Source: Bacteroidota bacterium
GTDB taxonomy: Bacteria > Bacteroidota > Bacteroidia > UBA8524
Direction of reading: 5' to 3'
Assembly (NCBI GenBank): GCA_016124735.1
Contig: WGMZ01000023.1
Location: 1-45,799 of the forward strand
DNA length: 45,799 nucleotides
Both the position numbers and the translations under genes were made by a program. Positions 33,766 through 40,871 of this stretch are shown here, in pieces. Every line of letters starts with the position of its first letter. Within the stretch, counting starts at the first letter, position 1. The notes beneath the pieces were generated by a model. The model was given only the letters and a program-made list of their open reading frames with translations. It did no database searches and was not told the DNA's origin.

Positions 33766-34888
33766 GTCCTTCTTCTGAAATAGCTGGATAGGTTTTGGGA
33801 AAGTCCGATTGACTTAAATTCTGAATAAGTGAAATAACCTGTTTAGATGGATCCAGCATCGGGATGCCTTCTCCCACCTGACGAATTGCTATAATTTGCC
33901 CTTCAATAAATTTTCCGGAGCTGTCGAGGTTCACCAGGAGCAATGGACAAACGCCGTTGGGTCCACTCAAATTGAAACGTTCGTAGGTGGCGAAGTTGCC
34001 CAGACTGTAGGCAATAAGTCGCTCTTTATAAACTTCCATACCTCTTGTCACATGCGGACCATGCCCCAATATCAGGTCAGCCCCATGATCAATCAGGGTG
34101 TGCGTGAAAAGTCGCAGATTGCCGCGGTTCTCACCGAGAAACTTTTCTGTACCCTGGGCCACGTGCTGGAACTTGCTCCCCTCAGCGCCTCCATGAAAGG
34201 AGATGATGGTGATGTCGCAGAGGCTATCCAGATGATCTACAATTCCAGTAGCTGTTTTTAAATCATTCAGTTGCATGCAGCCGCTGTTGGGCGCAAAAGC
34301 GGCGAAACCATAACGGATCGAATCCACCGTTAGTATGGCAAATGGGCAAGATTGTAATCCGGCGTAGGTCAGTCCGAAGCTATCGGCAAGTTGCATGGTG
34401 CGCTCTCTTCCCTGTATTCCAAAATCACCGGAGTGGTTATTGGCCAGACTAAGCAGGTCGAAACCTGCTTCTGCAACGTAGGAGAAGTACCGTTCCGGAC
34501 TCCGGAATGCATAGCATTTGGTGGAATCCCGGCACTTCTTGCTAGTCGGGATAGCATCATCTAAATAGGTTCCTTCCAGGTTGCCAAAAGTGAGGGTGGC
34601 ATTTTGAAGCCAGGGTTTTACTGAATCGAGCAGGTGTAGCCCGTCATCCGGAGGCAAATGATTGGGGAAAGCAGGGTAGGCCGAACCAAGCATGATGTCT
34701 CCTACCGCAGCAATGCAAATCGATTTTGAGGTTGGCGGTACATTTTCAAGCAGGTTGACGCTGGAATCTGTTTCCATAATTAAATTGATCCCTTGCACAG
34801 AATCAGGTACCTGAATTTTATCCTGTCCAAATACAAGACACGTAGGCAGAAAAATACCCAGGAAAAAGAGGAAAATTCTTTGGATCAT
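33746..34888 (-). CDS. CapA-family (PGA_cap) metallophosphatase-like protein
   Basis: A 380-aa exported protein with a signal peptide (about 1-21) and a CapA fold of the calcineurin-like phosphoesterase type. The metal-binding motifs are AVGDIMLG (about residues 60-67), FGNLEGTY, ANNHSGDFG, SFHGG and GHGPHVTRGMEVY. CapA relatives take part in poly-gamma-glutamate capsule export, but no other capsule genes are nearby, so the substrate is unknown. A TATCTTTG -7 box ends 4 bp before its ATG. Confidence 0.88.
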   Translation of the reverse strand: MIQRIFLFFLGIFLPTCLVFGQDKIQVPDSVQGINLIMETDSSVNLLENVPPTSKSICIAAVGDIMLGSAYPAFPNHLPPDDGLHLLDSVKPWLQNATLTFGNLEGTYLDDAIPTSKKCRDSTKCYAFRSPERYFSYVAEAGFDLLSLANNHSGDFGIQGRERTMQLADSFGLTYAGLQSCPFAILTVDSIRYGFAAFAPNSGCMQLNDLKTATGIVDHLDSLCDITIISFHGGAEGSKFQHVAQGTEKFLGENRGNLRLFTHTLIDHGADLILGHGPHVTRGMEVYKERLIAYSLGNFATYERFNLSGPNGVCPLLLVNLDSSGKFIEGQIIAIRQVGEGIPMLDPSKQVISLIQNLSQSDFPKTYPAISEEGLISPRE

Positions 34889-34892
34889 GATT

Positions 34893-34900
34893 CAAAGATA
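34893..34900 (-). promoter_or_regulatory. -7 box before the CapA-like gene (TATCTTTG), 4 bp from ATG
   Basis: Exact TAnnTTTG on the minus strand; 4 bp separate it from ATG 34888. Confidence 0.55.
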
Positions 34901-34924
34901 AAAAGACCAATGGATTGCACCTTG

Positions 34925-35569
34925 TCAGTTTTCTTTCTTCAGTACGAAGACCTGGTACCTAAAAAAGCCCGTTTTTTTCAGGGTATTGTTTCGGACAAGA
35001 GCGGATTCGCGAAAAGCGGATTTAAACCAATGGAGATAATCGCTTTCGCTGTGCTGTTGCGGATGAAGAATATCCCATTGGAATAGGCGGAAAGGGTATT
35101 TAAGCCAGGGAATTCTGTGCACATCGGTTGACAATACCAAAGTGCCTCCCGGTTTCAAAGCGTTCCATAAATTTTGGCCGGCAAGTTTCCAATCAGACAC
35201 ATGGTTAATCACGTTCAAACAGAAGATGAGGTCGTAATGTGCTGTCTCTTTCAGATCCTCGAGATGTTGCTGACGGAATTGATGTTTTTCATTTTGAACG
35301 GTATGGGCATTGAATTGTTCCCGATACGAATTGAGTAAAGGATCGACACAGGTAAAGGATGTATTTCCTAGTACGATATTTATTCCGGCGGGACCGCAAC
35401 CCGCATCCAGACAAATGTCATCCTTTTTAGGATGGACGGCTATCTTGTTCAAGAAGTCGATCCAGTAGGATTTTTTCCATTGAAGGTATTCCGTACTCTC
35501 GTGTTTGCCCAAATAATTCTTCCACCATTTCAGCTCTGCTTTTTGGGCAATTTTCCAACGTCTCCGCAT
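34925..35569 (-). CDS. Class I SAM-dependent methyltransferase
   Basis: A 214-aa methyltransferase. Motif I is CLDAGCGPAGI (about residues 55-65), followed by the acidic end of strand 2 (CVDP), the post-motif DLIFCLNVINHVSDW and LKPGGTLVLSTD. Sequence resembles small-molecule (ubiquinone/menaquinone-like) methyltransferases, but the substrate cannot be told. ATG 35569 is chosen because the frame upstream (to 35686) runs through a tandem-repeat tract. It stands between the CapA-like gene and a MerR gene on the same strand. Confidence 0.85.
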   Translation of the reverse strand: MRRRWKIAQKAELKWWKNYLGKHESTEYLQWKKSYWIDFLNKIAVHPKKDDICLDAGCGPAGINIVLGNTSFTCVDPLLNSYREQFNAHTVQNEKHQFRQQHLEDLKETAHYDLIFCLNVINHVSDWKLAGQNLWNALKPGGTLVLSTDVHRIPWLKYPFRLFQWDILHPQQHSESDYLHWFKSAFRESALVRNNTLKKTGFFRYQVFVLKKEN

Positions 35570-35576
35570 GGGCTGC

Positions 35577-35657
35577 AAATTATAGATTATAGAGTGTTTA
35601 GAGAAATTAGAGTTATTGGAGGTTATAGAGAATTTAGACTTCTTAGACTTTAGAGAC
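35577..35657. repeat. Intergenic repeat tract, TTTAGAG/TTTAGAC type (copy 1)
   Basis: Imperfect 7-15-bp units built on TTAGA (AGAGAAATTAGAGTTATTG, GAGAATTTAGACTTCTTAGAC) fill the gap between the methyltransferase start and the MerR stop. The same units recur at 36053-36183 and 44319-44352. Confidence 0.7.
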
Positions 35658-35703
35658 GCTCCAAATAAACTATGATCCCTCAACACCTAACCATTTTGAT
35701 GTC

Positions 35704-36033
35704 TCAATCTATCCCTTCTTTCAATTCCTCCAAAAAGGATTTCAGGTTTTTCAGGGTGTCGATGACATCGATTCTCTTTTTTTCAAGACGGTGGTCGCTC
35801 TTCAACTTATCATTTGCTCCCTGCAAAGTATAGCCCTGGTCTTTTACCAGATGATGGATGGTTTTGAGCAGACGGATATCGTCGGGGGTAAACTGCCGGT
35901 TGCCTTTCTTGTTCTTCTTCGGTTTGAGCATGGAAAACTCCTTTTCCCAAAAGCGAATTTGCGATTGCGAGGTTCCCAGCATCTCTGCTACTTCAGAAAT
36001 GGAATAATACAGTCGTTCCGGATTGAGCTCCAT
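35704..36033 (-). CDS. MerR-family transcriptional regulator
   Basis: A 109-aa regulator with the MerR winged helix at the N terminus (YYSISEVAEMLGTSQSQIRF WEKEF begins at residue 9) followed by DDIRLLKTIHHLVKDQGYTL and a C-terminal coiled coil (about 75-105). There is no effector domain, as in the short Bacteroidota MerR regulators found near housekeeping genes. Target and signal are unknown. Its upstream region is a long TTTAGAG tandem-repeat tract. Confidence 0.9.
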   Translation of the reverse strand: MELNPERLYYSISEVAEMLGTSQSQIRFWEKEFSMLKPKKNKKGNRQFTPDDIRLLKTIHHLVKDQGYTLQGANDKLKSDHRLEKKRIDVIDTLKNLKSFLEELKEGID

Positions 36034-36052
36034 GGCTGCAATTTAGGAAATC

Positions 36053-36183
36053 TGTAGAGTTTTTAGACTTTATAGAGAATTTAGAGTTTTTAGACTTCTT
36101 AGAGTTTTTAGAGTTTTTAGAGTTTTTAGACTTTTTAGAGTTTTTAGAGTTTTTAGACTTTTTAGACTTCTTAGAGTTTTTTT
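36053..36183. repeat. Intergenic tandem repeat tract, TTTTTAGAG/TTTTTAGAC type (copy 2)
   Basis: About fourteen near-identical 9-bp units (TTTTTAGAG or TTTTTAGAC, some with CTTCTTAGA) run through 131 bp upstream of the MerR gene. The purity of the central copies indicates recent slippage expansion. It is not a CRISPR array: no spacers. Confidence 0.85.
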
Positions 36184-36210
36184 ACATAAACTATAAACGC
36201 TCAACCGAAA

Positions 36211-36684
36211 CTAAACAATGGGTATCCAAATCTCTTCTTCACTGTCCGGGTGTTCGCCTTTGTAGCGTTCATCCATAATTGCGAGGTGGGGGCGATCGTC
36301 TAATTTGTAATTCGATTTAGGCAACCAGGTTTCATGGATGAACCGGTACGTCTTCTCGCCTTCGCTTGCTGGACCCTTATGCAGAAATACGGCATACAGT
36401 CCTTGTGGCAGTAATAGCGGTTGGAATCCTGGAGGGATTTGAGATGATTTATCCACCGGTACTGCAGCCCACTTTTCGAATTCTCTGTGCAGATCGAAGA
36501 CTGCATAGTAATCCGATGGATAGATTTCTAGCGAATACAAAGTATCGTTCAGGGGCATTTTAATTTCCCTTCTTCGCGGCATAAATGCTTTCCATAGTTC
36601 AGGGGTTCGGTTTTCAGCCAGACTCATCTTTAAGTGCTGGCCAATCAATAAAGTTTCAGGATGGGTTTCGGTGCGGAGGAACAT
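36211..36684 (-). CDS. GyrI-like/effector-binding-domain protein
   Basis: A 157-aa stand-alone GyrI-like (AraC/SOUL-type effector-binding) domain. Recognisable features are the central LYAVFLHKGPASEG strand-helix, FIHETWLPKSNYKLDDRPHL and the C-terminal SEEEIWIPI. Such domains bind small hydrophobic ligands or act as gyrase inhibitors. ATG 36684 is chosen; a longer frame to 36720 would translate a GTACAAAAGTAC repeat. That repeat provides the -7 box. Confidence 0.8.
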   Translation of the reverse strand: MFLRTETHPETLLIGQHLKMSLAENRTPELWKAFMPRRREIKMPLNDTLYSLEIYPSDYYAVFDLHREFEKWAAVPVDKSSQIPPGFQPLLLPQGLYAVFLHKGPASEGEKTYRFIHETWLPKSNYKLDDRPHLAIMDERYKGEHPDSEEEIWIPIV

Positions 36685-36689
36685 GTATT

Positions 36690-36725
36690 GAGTACAAGAG
36701 TACAAAAGTACAAAGTACAAGAGTA
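36690..36725. repeat. GTACAAAAGTAC-type repeat carrying a promoter (copy 1)
   Basis: GAGTACAAGAGTACAAAAGT and the following ACAAAGTACAAGAGTA are repeats of a 9-10-bp GTAC unit. On the minus strand they contain TACTTTTG (36703-36710), an exact -7 box, 18 bp before the GyrI-like gene. A second copy lies at 39625-39658. Confidence 0.65.
36703..36710 (-). promoter_or_regulatory. -7 box (TACTTTTG) inside the GTAC repeat, before the GyrI-like gene
   Basis: Exact TAnnTTTG on the minus strand, 18 bp before ATG 36684, formed entirely by repeat sequence. Confidence 0.45.
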
Positions 36726-36741
36726 TGCGTTTGGAATCGAA

Positions 36742-37296
36742 TTATTTTGCTTTTTCCTGGAGTTCTGCTTTTGTACCGAACCCACAGCGGAAACAAAAAT
36801 CTACCCGGTCTAATTTTCCCTCATCTTCAAAGCGAAAGATAGCATGTTCTGTTCGAATAAAAATTACCCCTTGCCGATCAAATTGTTTGGAATTCGGATA
36901 GAGGGTACAAACATCTTTCGGTGTGCTGATTCCAATTCCAATGCCGTCGCTAAAACTACCTTTGGTTATGCTGATAATGTAAAGTTTTGGAGGGGACCAG
37001 GTCAGCATTTTTCTCAGTCGTCTGTATTTTCCGGCACCCAATGAGATACCCCGGTTCGTGTCCATACAAGTTAACCATCGGGTTCCCAAAACTTTTCTGT
37101 TGTTTCGACAGTGCTTAGGAATGCTTGAAATTATTTTTTGTTCTGGCACCAGAATGGAGCATGCTTTTTCAAAATCGGTATACTCGAGGAGAACATTGTT
37201 AATTCCGGAATCGCCATTTAAAATCCAGACCGGCTCTGATTGAGCATTGCCAAGGAAAGGGGAGAGTAGTACATAGAAAAGAACAAGTTTTTTCAT
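36742..37296 (-). CDS. Secreted protein of unknown function
   Basis: A 184-aa protein with a signal peptide (about 1-19, ending LGNAQ) and no recognised domain. Several cysteines (CSILVPEQ, KHCRNN, RWLTCMD, DVCTLYP, FCFRCGF) suggest disulfides in the periplasm. Central IISITKGSFSDGIGIGI and a basic tail are the only other notable features. ATG 37296 gives the signal peptide; the longer frame to 37335 does not. Confidence 0.65.
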   Translation of the reverse strand: MKKLVLFYVLLSPFLGNAQSEPVWILNGDSGINNVLLEYTDFEKACSILVPEQKIISSIPKHCRNNRKVLGTRWLTCMDTNRGISLGAGKYRRLRKMLTWSPPKLYIISITKGSFSDGIGIGISTPKDVCTLYPNSKQFDRQGVIFIRTEHAIFRFEDEGKLDRVDFCFRCGFGTKAELQEKAK

Positions 37297-37340
37297 ACGT
37301 ATTACTAAGGTACAATCTTTAGCTAAAAGCAACAAGAATC

Positions 37341-37368
37341 TAAACTATAAACCATGAACCATAAACGA
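37341..37368. repeat. Dispersed repeat TAAACTATAAACCATGAACC type
   Basis: Shares TAAACTATAAACCAT with the repeat at 15384-15412. It sits between two minus-strand genes. Confidence 0.5.
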
Positions 37369-37385
37369 TTTCTGCAATCATCAGC

Positions 37386-37943
37386 TCACTCCACGATAAT
37401 CCCAAACGCAGTAAGTAATCCTTCGAGGCCGTCTTTGCTAAACTTAGCCCCTTTAATCCGGTTTTTATCCGGGAAGAGACGATAATCCATGGCGCTGCGG
37501 AAATCGCATTTTTCCAGGTTGCAATCGCCGAATTGGACATTCAGCATGCGCGAACCGGCGAAGCTGGATTCTTTCAATTCGCTGCCGGTGAAATCCACGT
37601 CGCTGAGGTCGCAGTGGCGAAAGAGTGTGCGGGGCAATTTCATCTGAAAGAAACTACTATGGTTCAGTTTGCAATCGTCGAACTGAAGTCGAATTCCAAA
37701 TTCTTTGGCTTCTTCCCAATGGATGCCCAATAATTTGCAGGAGTGAAAGGAACACCCTTGCAATCCGGTGCCCTTCATCTTGCCATTGCTGAGATTGCAG
37801 GATTCAAAAACACAATCGATAAACTGGAACTGACTAAAATCGGATTCCTGAAAATCGCAAGAATCAAAGGTGCAGTTTTCATATTCACCGGACTCAGGAA
37901 GCTGAGTCAAATTTTGAAAAGTCTCATCACTGAAATAGGACAT
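37386..37943 (-). CDS. Pentapeptide-repeat protein (Qnr-like fold)
   Basis: A 185-aa protein made of about 30 pentapeptide repeats of the A(D/N)LxX type (FDSCDFQESDFSQFQFIDC, FRHCDLSDVDFTGSELKESS), which fold into a right-handed quadrilateral beta-helix. It lacks a signal peptide. The layout of two helical stretches broken by WEEAKEFGIRL resembles Qnr-type DNA mimics that protect gyrase, but similar proteins have other roles. The neighbouring GyrI-like gene makes a gyrase link worth noting; it is inference. Confidence 0.85.
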   Translation of the reverse strand: MSYFSDETFQNLTQLPESGEYENCTFDSCDFQESDFSQFQFIDCVFESCNLSNGKMKGTGLQGCSFHSCKLLGIHWEEAKEFGIRLQFDDCKLNHSSFFQMKLPRTLFRHCDLSDVDFTGSELKESSFAGSRMLNVQFGDCNLEKCDFRSAMDYRLFPDKNRIKGAKFSKDGLEGLLTAFGIIVE

Positions 37944-37993
37944 ACAACTGGAAGAGATTAATTGGGAGGGGCAATTTTCATCTTCCTGGATAA

Positions 37994-38470
37994 TTATCCA
38001 AGAGAAGGAAGGATTTCTGGTTGGATGGCCACTTCAAAATTGACCGAATTGGCCATAAAACAAAATTGATGAGCCTTGTGGTGAAGTTCAGCGGCAAGTT
38101 CTGACTGCTCCATATTTTCAATCAGTACTTTCGGATGAAGAACCACTTCGGTGAATTTTCCTGCCCCTGTATCATCCTGGGTAAGTGTGCCAAGGGGATT
38201 ATCCGAGTATGCGGTAACGATAATTCCTGCATCAGCACAAAAATGAAGGTACCAGAGCATATGGCAGGTGGCGATGGAAGCAACAAATAAATCTTCCGGA
38301 TTATGCCTGGTCACATCTCCCCGAAAAGGGGCATCTGCCGAAGCCAGTATGTCTGGTTTCCCTTCGATGTGGATGGTATGACTCCTTTGGTAGGCGCGGT
38401 AATCGCTGGTGCCGCTTCCTGCATTTCCGGACCATTCTATGGTGTTGCTGTAGTGATGCGTTCTGCTCAT
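37994..38470 (-). CDS. OsmC/Ohr-family peroxiredoxin-like protein
   Basis: A 158-aa OsmC-fold protein. The two conserved cysteines of the family are in ATCHMLWYLHFC (about residues 68-79) and HQFCFMANS (about 134-142), and FRGDVTRHNPEDLFVAS precedes the first. OsmC/Ohr proteins reduce organic hydroperoxides. It is divergent from the PKD/type IX protein gene. Confidence 0.9.
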   Translation of the reverse strand: MSRTHHYSNTIEWSGNAGSGTSDYRAYQRSHTIHIEGKPDILASADAPFRGDVTRHNPEDLFVASIATCHMLWYLHFCADAGIIVTAYSDNPLGTLTQDDTGAGKFTEVVLHPKVLIENMEQSELAAELHHKAHQFCFMANSVNFEVAIQPEILPSLG

Positions 38471-38601
38471 GCAGGGAAGTTAAAAGGAATTTTTCATTGG
38501 AAGGTATCGTTGATTATTTAATCAGCACTTCATCGAAATACCTATTACGTAATTGGCGCAGTACAATTAAAACGGTATCTTATTGTTCCAAACCCAATCC
38601 T

Positions 38602-39408
38602 ATGAAAGCCAGAGAATTTATAGGAAGTAGTTTACTCATCTTACTTCCGTTCATTTCACTTGCGGGAAATCAGCGTGCCGAGCGAGCTGCTTGCGTACCC
38701 GTCGCAAAATTTGTGTTTCAATCATCTGACAAACAAGTTCATTTTCAGGATTCAACGGGAAATGCCCAAACCTGGGAATGGACCTTCGGCGACGGACAAA
38801 CATCGATCAGTCAGAATCCGAACCATGAGTATGCTGATTCCGGAACTTATCAGGTTTGTTTGAAGGTGACGAATAGTTGCGGAACAGACACGTATTGCCA
38901 CTCGGTATATGTTTGCGCGAAGCCGGAGGTTAGTTTTACGTTTTCTGGTTCGGCACCGACATTTCAATTCACGAATCTGACCCAATATTCTGATTCCTGT
39001 ATGTGGATATTTGGAGATGGGGGACGAACCACAACGTATAGTCCAACCTACACCTATCAATTTCCGGGGAAATATCAGGTTTGCCTTATTTGTCAGAATC
39101 CCTGCGGAAATCGCGATACCTGCCTTACGATAGAAAGTACCGGATTGTGTTCTCCTGAATCATTGACCCTAAATCTTTATCCCAACCCAAACTCTTCCCG
39201 GGCCATACTGCAGATAGAATCAGCGGATTTAAACTATCCTCTGGAGATTGATATTTTGGATGTTCAGGGGAAATTGCAGCGGCAATACCATTCAATAGTC
39301 GATACCAGGTTAAAGATTGAAAAAGGAAACCTGGTCCCGGGCATCTATTTTGTCCATGTCACCGATCAGGCAGGCATGCAGGGTAATTTAAAAATGCTCA
39401 TTGAGTAA
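38602..39408 (+). CDS. Secreted protein with two PKD domains and a type A type IX sorting signal
   Basis: A 268-aa exported protein. A signal peptide (about 1-21) leads to two PKD beta-sandwiches with WTFGDGQTS and WIFGDGGRT and their C-terminal GTYQVCLKV/GKYQVCLIC strands. The C-terminal 80 residues begin LNLYPNPNSSRAILQIE and end VPGIYFVHVTDQAGMQGNLK, the type A sorting domain recognised by the type IX system. Many cysteines suggest disulfides. ATG 38602 gives the signal peptide; upstream in-frame starts do not. Confidence 0.9.
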   Translation: MKAREFIGSSLLILLPFISLAGNQRAERAACVPVAKFVFQSSDKQVHFQDSTGNAQTWEWTFGDGQTSISQNPNHEYADSGTYQVCLKVTNSCGTDTYCHSVYVCAKPEVSFTFSGSAPTFQFTNLTQYSDSCMWIFGDGGRTTTYSPTYTYQFPGKYQVCLICQNPCGNRDTCLTIESTGLCSPESLTLNLYPNPNSSRAILQIESADLNYPLEIDILDVQGKLQRQYHSIVDTRLKIEKGNLVPGIYFVHVTDQAGMQGNLKMLIE

Positions 39409-39410
39409 GC

Positions 39411-39620
39411 TCAGAGCATCCTTTTTTCTTCGCTCTTAAGTTCCCGCATCATCCAGGAATAAGCTTTACCCACCAGCACCGAATAGGTTTGTCCGGAGAA
39501 GGTCTGATGTCCGCCATGCACTTTATCCGTTAGCATCAATATCATTTGTTCTTCGTCATTGATGTCGAGTGTCACCGTGTAGCGGAGTAGTATGAGTTTC
39601 AGTTTGGTGGTAGAGCGCAT
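39411..39620 (-). CDS. Small conserved-looking protein of unknown function
   Basis: A 69-aa soluble protein; I do not recognise it with certainty. It starts with basic MRSTTKLKLILLRYTVTLD, then an acidic turn (INDEEQMILMLTDK) and a C-terminal helix (YSWMMRELKSEEKR). ATG 39620 is chosen over 39662, whose codons run through a GTAC repeat that supplies the promoter. It is convergent with the PKD-protein gene (2-bp gap). Confidence 0.55.
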   Translation of the reverse strand: MRSTTKLKLILLRYTVTLDINDEEQMILMLTDKVHGGHQTFSGQTYSVLVGKAYSWMMRELKSEEKRML

Positions 39621-39624
39621 TTTA

Positions 39625-39658
39625 CGAGTACAAAAGTACGGAGTACGAAGTACAAGAG
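39625..39658. repeat. GTACAAAAGTAC-type repeat carrying a promoter (copy 2)
   Basis: GAGTACAAAAGTACGGAGTA and CGAAGTACAAGAG form the repeat, similar to 36690-36725. The minus-strand -7 box TACTTTTG lies at 39631-39638. Confidence 0.65.
39631..39638 (-). promoter_or_regulatory. -7 box (TACTTTTG) inside the GTAC repeat, before the 69-aa gene
   Basis: Exact TAnnTTTG on the minus strand, 10 bp before ATG 39620. Confidence 0.45.
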
Positions 39659-39715
39659 ACAAGGTTTAAGGAGAATGTGATTTTGAGATGATGAGATTTT
39701 GGGAGATTACCGGAA

Positions 39716-39740
39716 CACTTCTTCGGACAGGCTCGAAGTG
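39716..39740. repeat. Hairpin CACTTC...GAAGTG, dispersed-type palindrome
   Basis: CACTTC (39716-39721) and GAAGTG (39735-39740) pair around TTCGGACAGGCTC; it lies 60 bp before the stop of the M23 gene on its downstream side, followed by a TTAAAACTTAACACTTAAAA repeat (39768-39787). Confidence 0.4.
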
Positions 39741-39799
39741 ACTGGCAGAACTTCACCCATTACCTCTTAAAACTTAACACTTAAAACTAAATCTGGCGT

Positions 39800-40768
39800 C
39801 TAGTCAAACGACTGATTCGATTGGCTCGCGATCTCCAGCACTTTGTCGTACTCTTCCGGAGTGAGGTCGTTGAAGTAGAAATTCACCGGATTGATTTTAT
39901 TCCCGTTTTTAATCACTTCGTAATGCAGGTGAGGAGCAGTAGAGGTTCCGGAGTTCCCGATGAGTCCGATGACTTCTCCACGTTTGATTTCGTCGCCACG
40001 TTTTACTTTGATCTTGCTCATGTGGCCGTAGAGTGTTTGGTAACCAAATCCATGGTCAATGACCACATGGTAGCCGTATCCACGGTCGTATTCCGCTTTG
40101 ACCACTTTTCCGTTTCCGGTTGCGTAGATATCTGTTCCGACAGGAGCCGAGAAATCCATGCCCGTGTGCATTTTACGGGTTTTATAAATCGGGTGAATGC
40201 GGTAGCCAAATCCGGAAGCCATACGGCGCAGGTCGCGGTTGGAAACGGGTTGGATAGCCGGTATGGAGGCCAGCATCTCATTTTTGCGCGCTGCCAGTTT
40301 GGCCAGTTGATCGTAGCTCTTACTTTGAACCAGCATGCGGTTGCTGAGCTGGTCTACTTTTTTTGCCAGACCAATTAGTATTTCAGAGTTTTCGTAACCA
40401 GCTAATTCATTGTAACGTTCTACACCGCCATATCCTGCCTGACGCACATTGTCTGGCAGAGGGTCGGCTTCGAAGATGGCACGGTAGATATTGTCGTCGC
40501 GGTCGGCCAACTCGGCCAACATTTGATTCATGTCTTCTACTCTCTGGTCCATCAACTTCATCTGAAGTTTGTATTGGGATACTTCTCTTTTCAATTGTTT
40601 CTCTTTTGGAGAATCAATCCAGGTATAGGCAGCCAGCAGAATCAGGGCGCCAAAAACCATGGAAGCAGAGAGAAATCCGAAGACACGGAGAAAGCGGGTC
40701 CAGAAACTGTGGCGTACCCGCTCAAATTTCAGGTTATGGGGATTAAAAAAATACTTCGCTTTCTTCAT
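39800..40768 (-). CDS. Membrane-anchored M23 metallopeptidase (LytM domain)
   Basis: A 322-aa protein with a cytoplasmic basic N terminus, one membrane helix (about 32-50), a coiled-coil stalk (about 55-180) and a C-terminal M23 domain (about 195-300). Zinc ligands are in MHTGMDFSAP (HxxxD) and HLHYEV (HxH). RIHPIYKTRKMHTGMDF and YGYHVVIDHGFGYQTLYGH are family hallmarks. Such proteins cut peptide cross-links in peptidoglycan or activate amidases. A TATCTTTG -7 box lies 43 bp upstream, overlapping the alaS promoter. Confidence 0.93.
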   Translation of the reverse strand: MKKAKYFFNPHNLKFERVRHSFWTRFLRVFGFLSASMVFGALILLAAYTWIDSPKEKQLKREVSQYKLQMKLMDQRVEDMNQMLAELADRDDNIYRAIFEADPLPDNVRQAGYGGVERYNELAGYENSEILIGLAKKVDQLSNRMLVQSKSYDQLAKLAARKNEMLASIPAIQPVSNRDLRRMASGFGYRIHPIYKTRKMHTGMDFSAPVGTDIYATGNGKVVKAEYDRGYGYHVVIDHGFGYQTLYGHMSKIKVKRGDEIKRGEVIGLIGNSGTSTAPHLHYEVIKNGNKINPVNFYFNDLTPEEYDKVLEIASQSNQSFD

Positions 40769-40790
40769 TGAGTAGAAACGGTGGGCTTCC

Positions 40791-40798
40791 TATCTTTG
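40791..40798 (+). promoter_or_regulatory. -7 box of the alaS promoter (TATCTTTG)
   Basis: Exact TAnnTTTG on the plus strand; alaS begins 73 bp downstream, so the mRNA would have a leader. Confidence 0.45.
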
Positions 40799-40811
40799 CC
40801 CACATTTGATG

Positions 40812-40819
40812 CAAAGATA
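40812..40819 (-). promoter_or_regulatory. -7 box of the M23-peptidase promoter (TATCTTTG)
   Basis: Exact TAnnTTTG on the minus strand, facing the alaS -7 box 13 bp away. Confidence 0.45.
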
Positions 40820-40871
40820 AAACCAAATTCCTGTTTAGGGATTTTAAACTTTAGCGATAATATTTACACGT

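Noticed and set aside
36053-36183. CRISPR array
   Set aside because: The repeats are contiguous 9-bp units with no unique spacers and no cas genes nearby.
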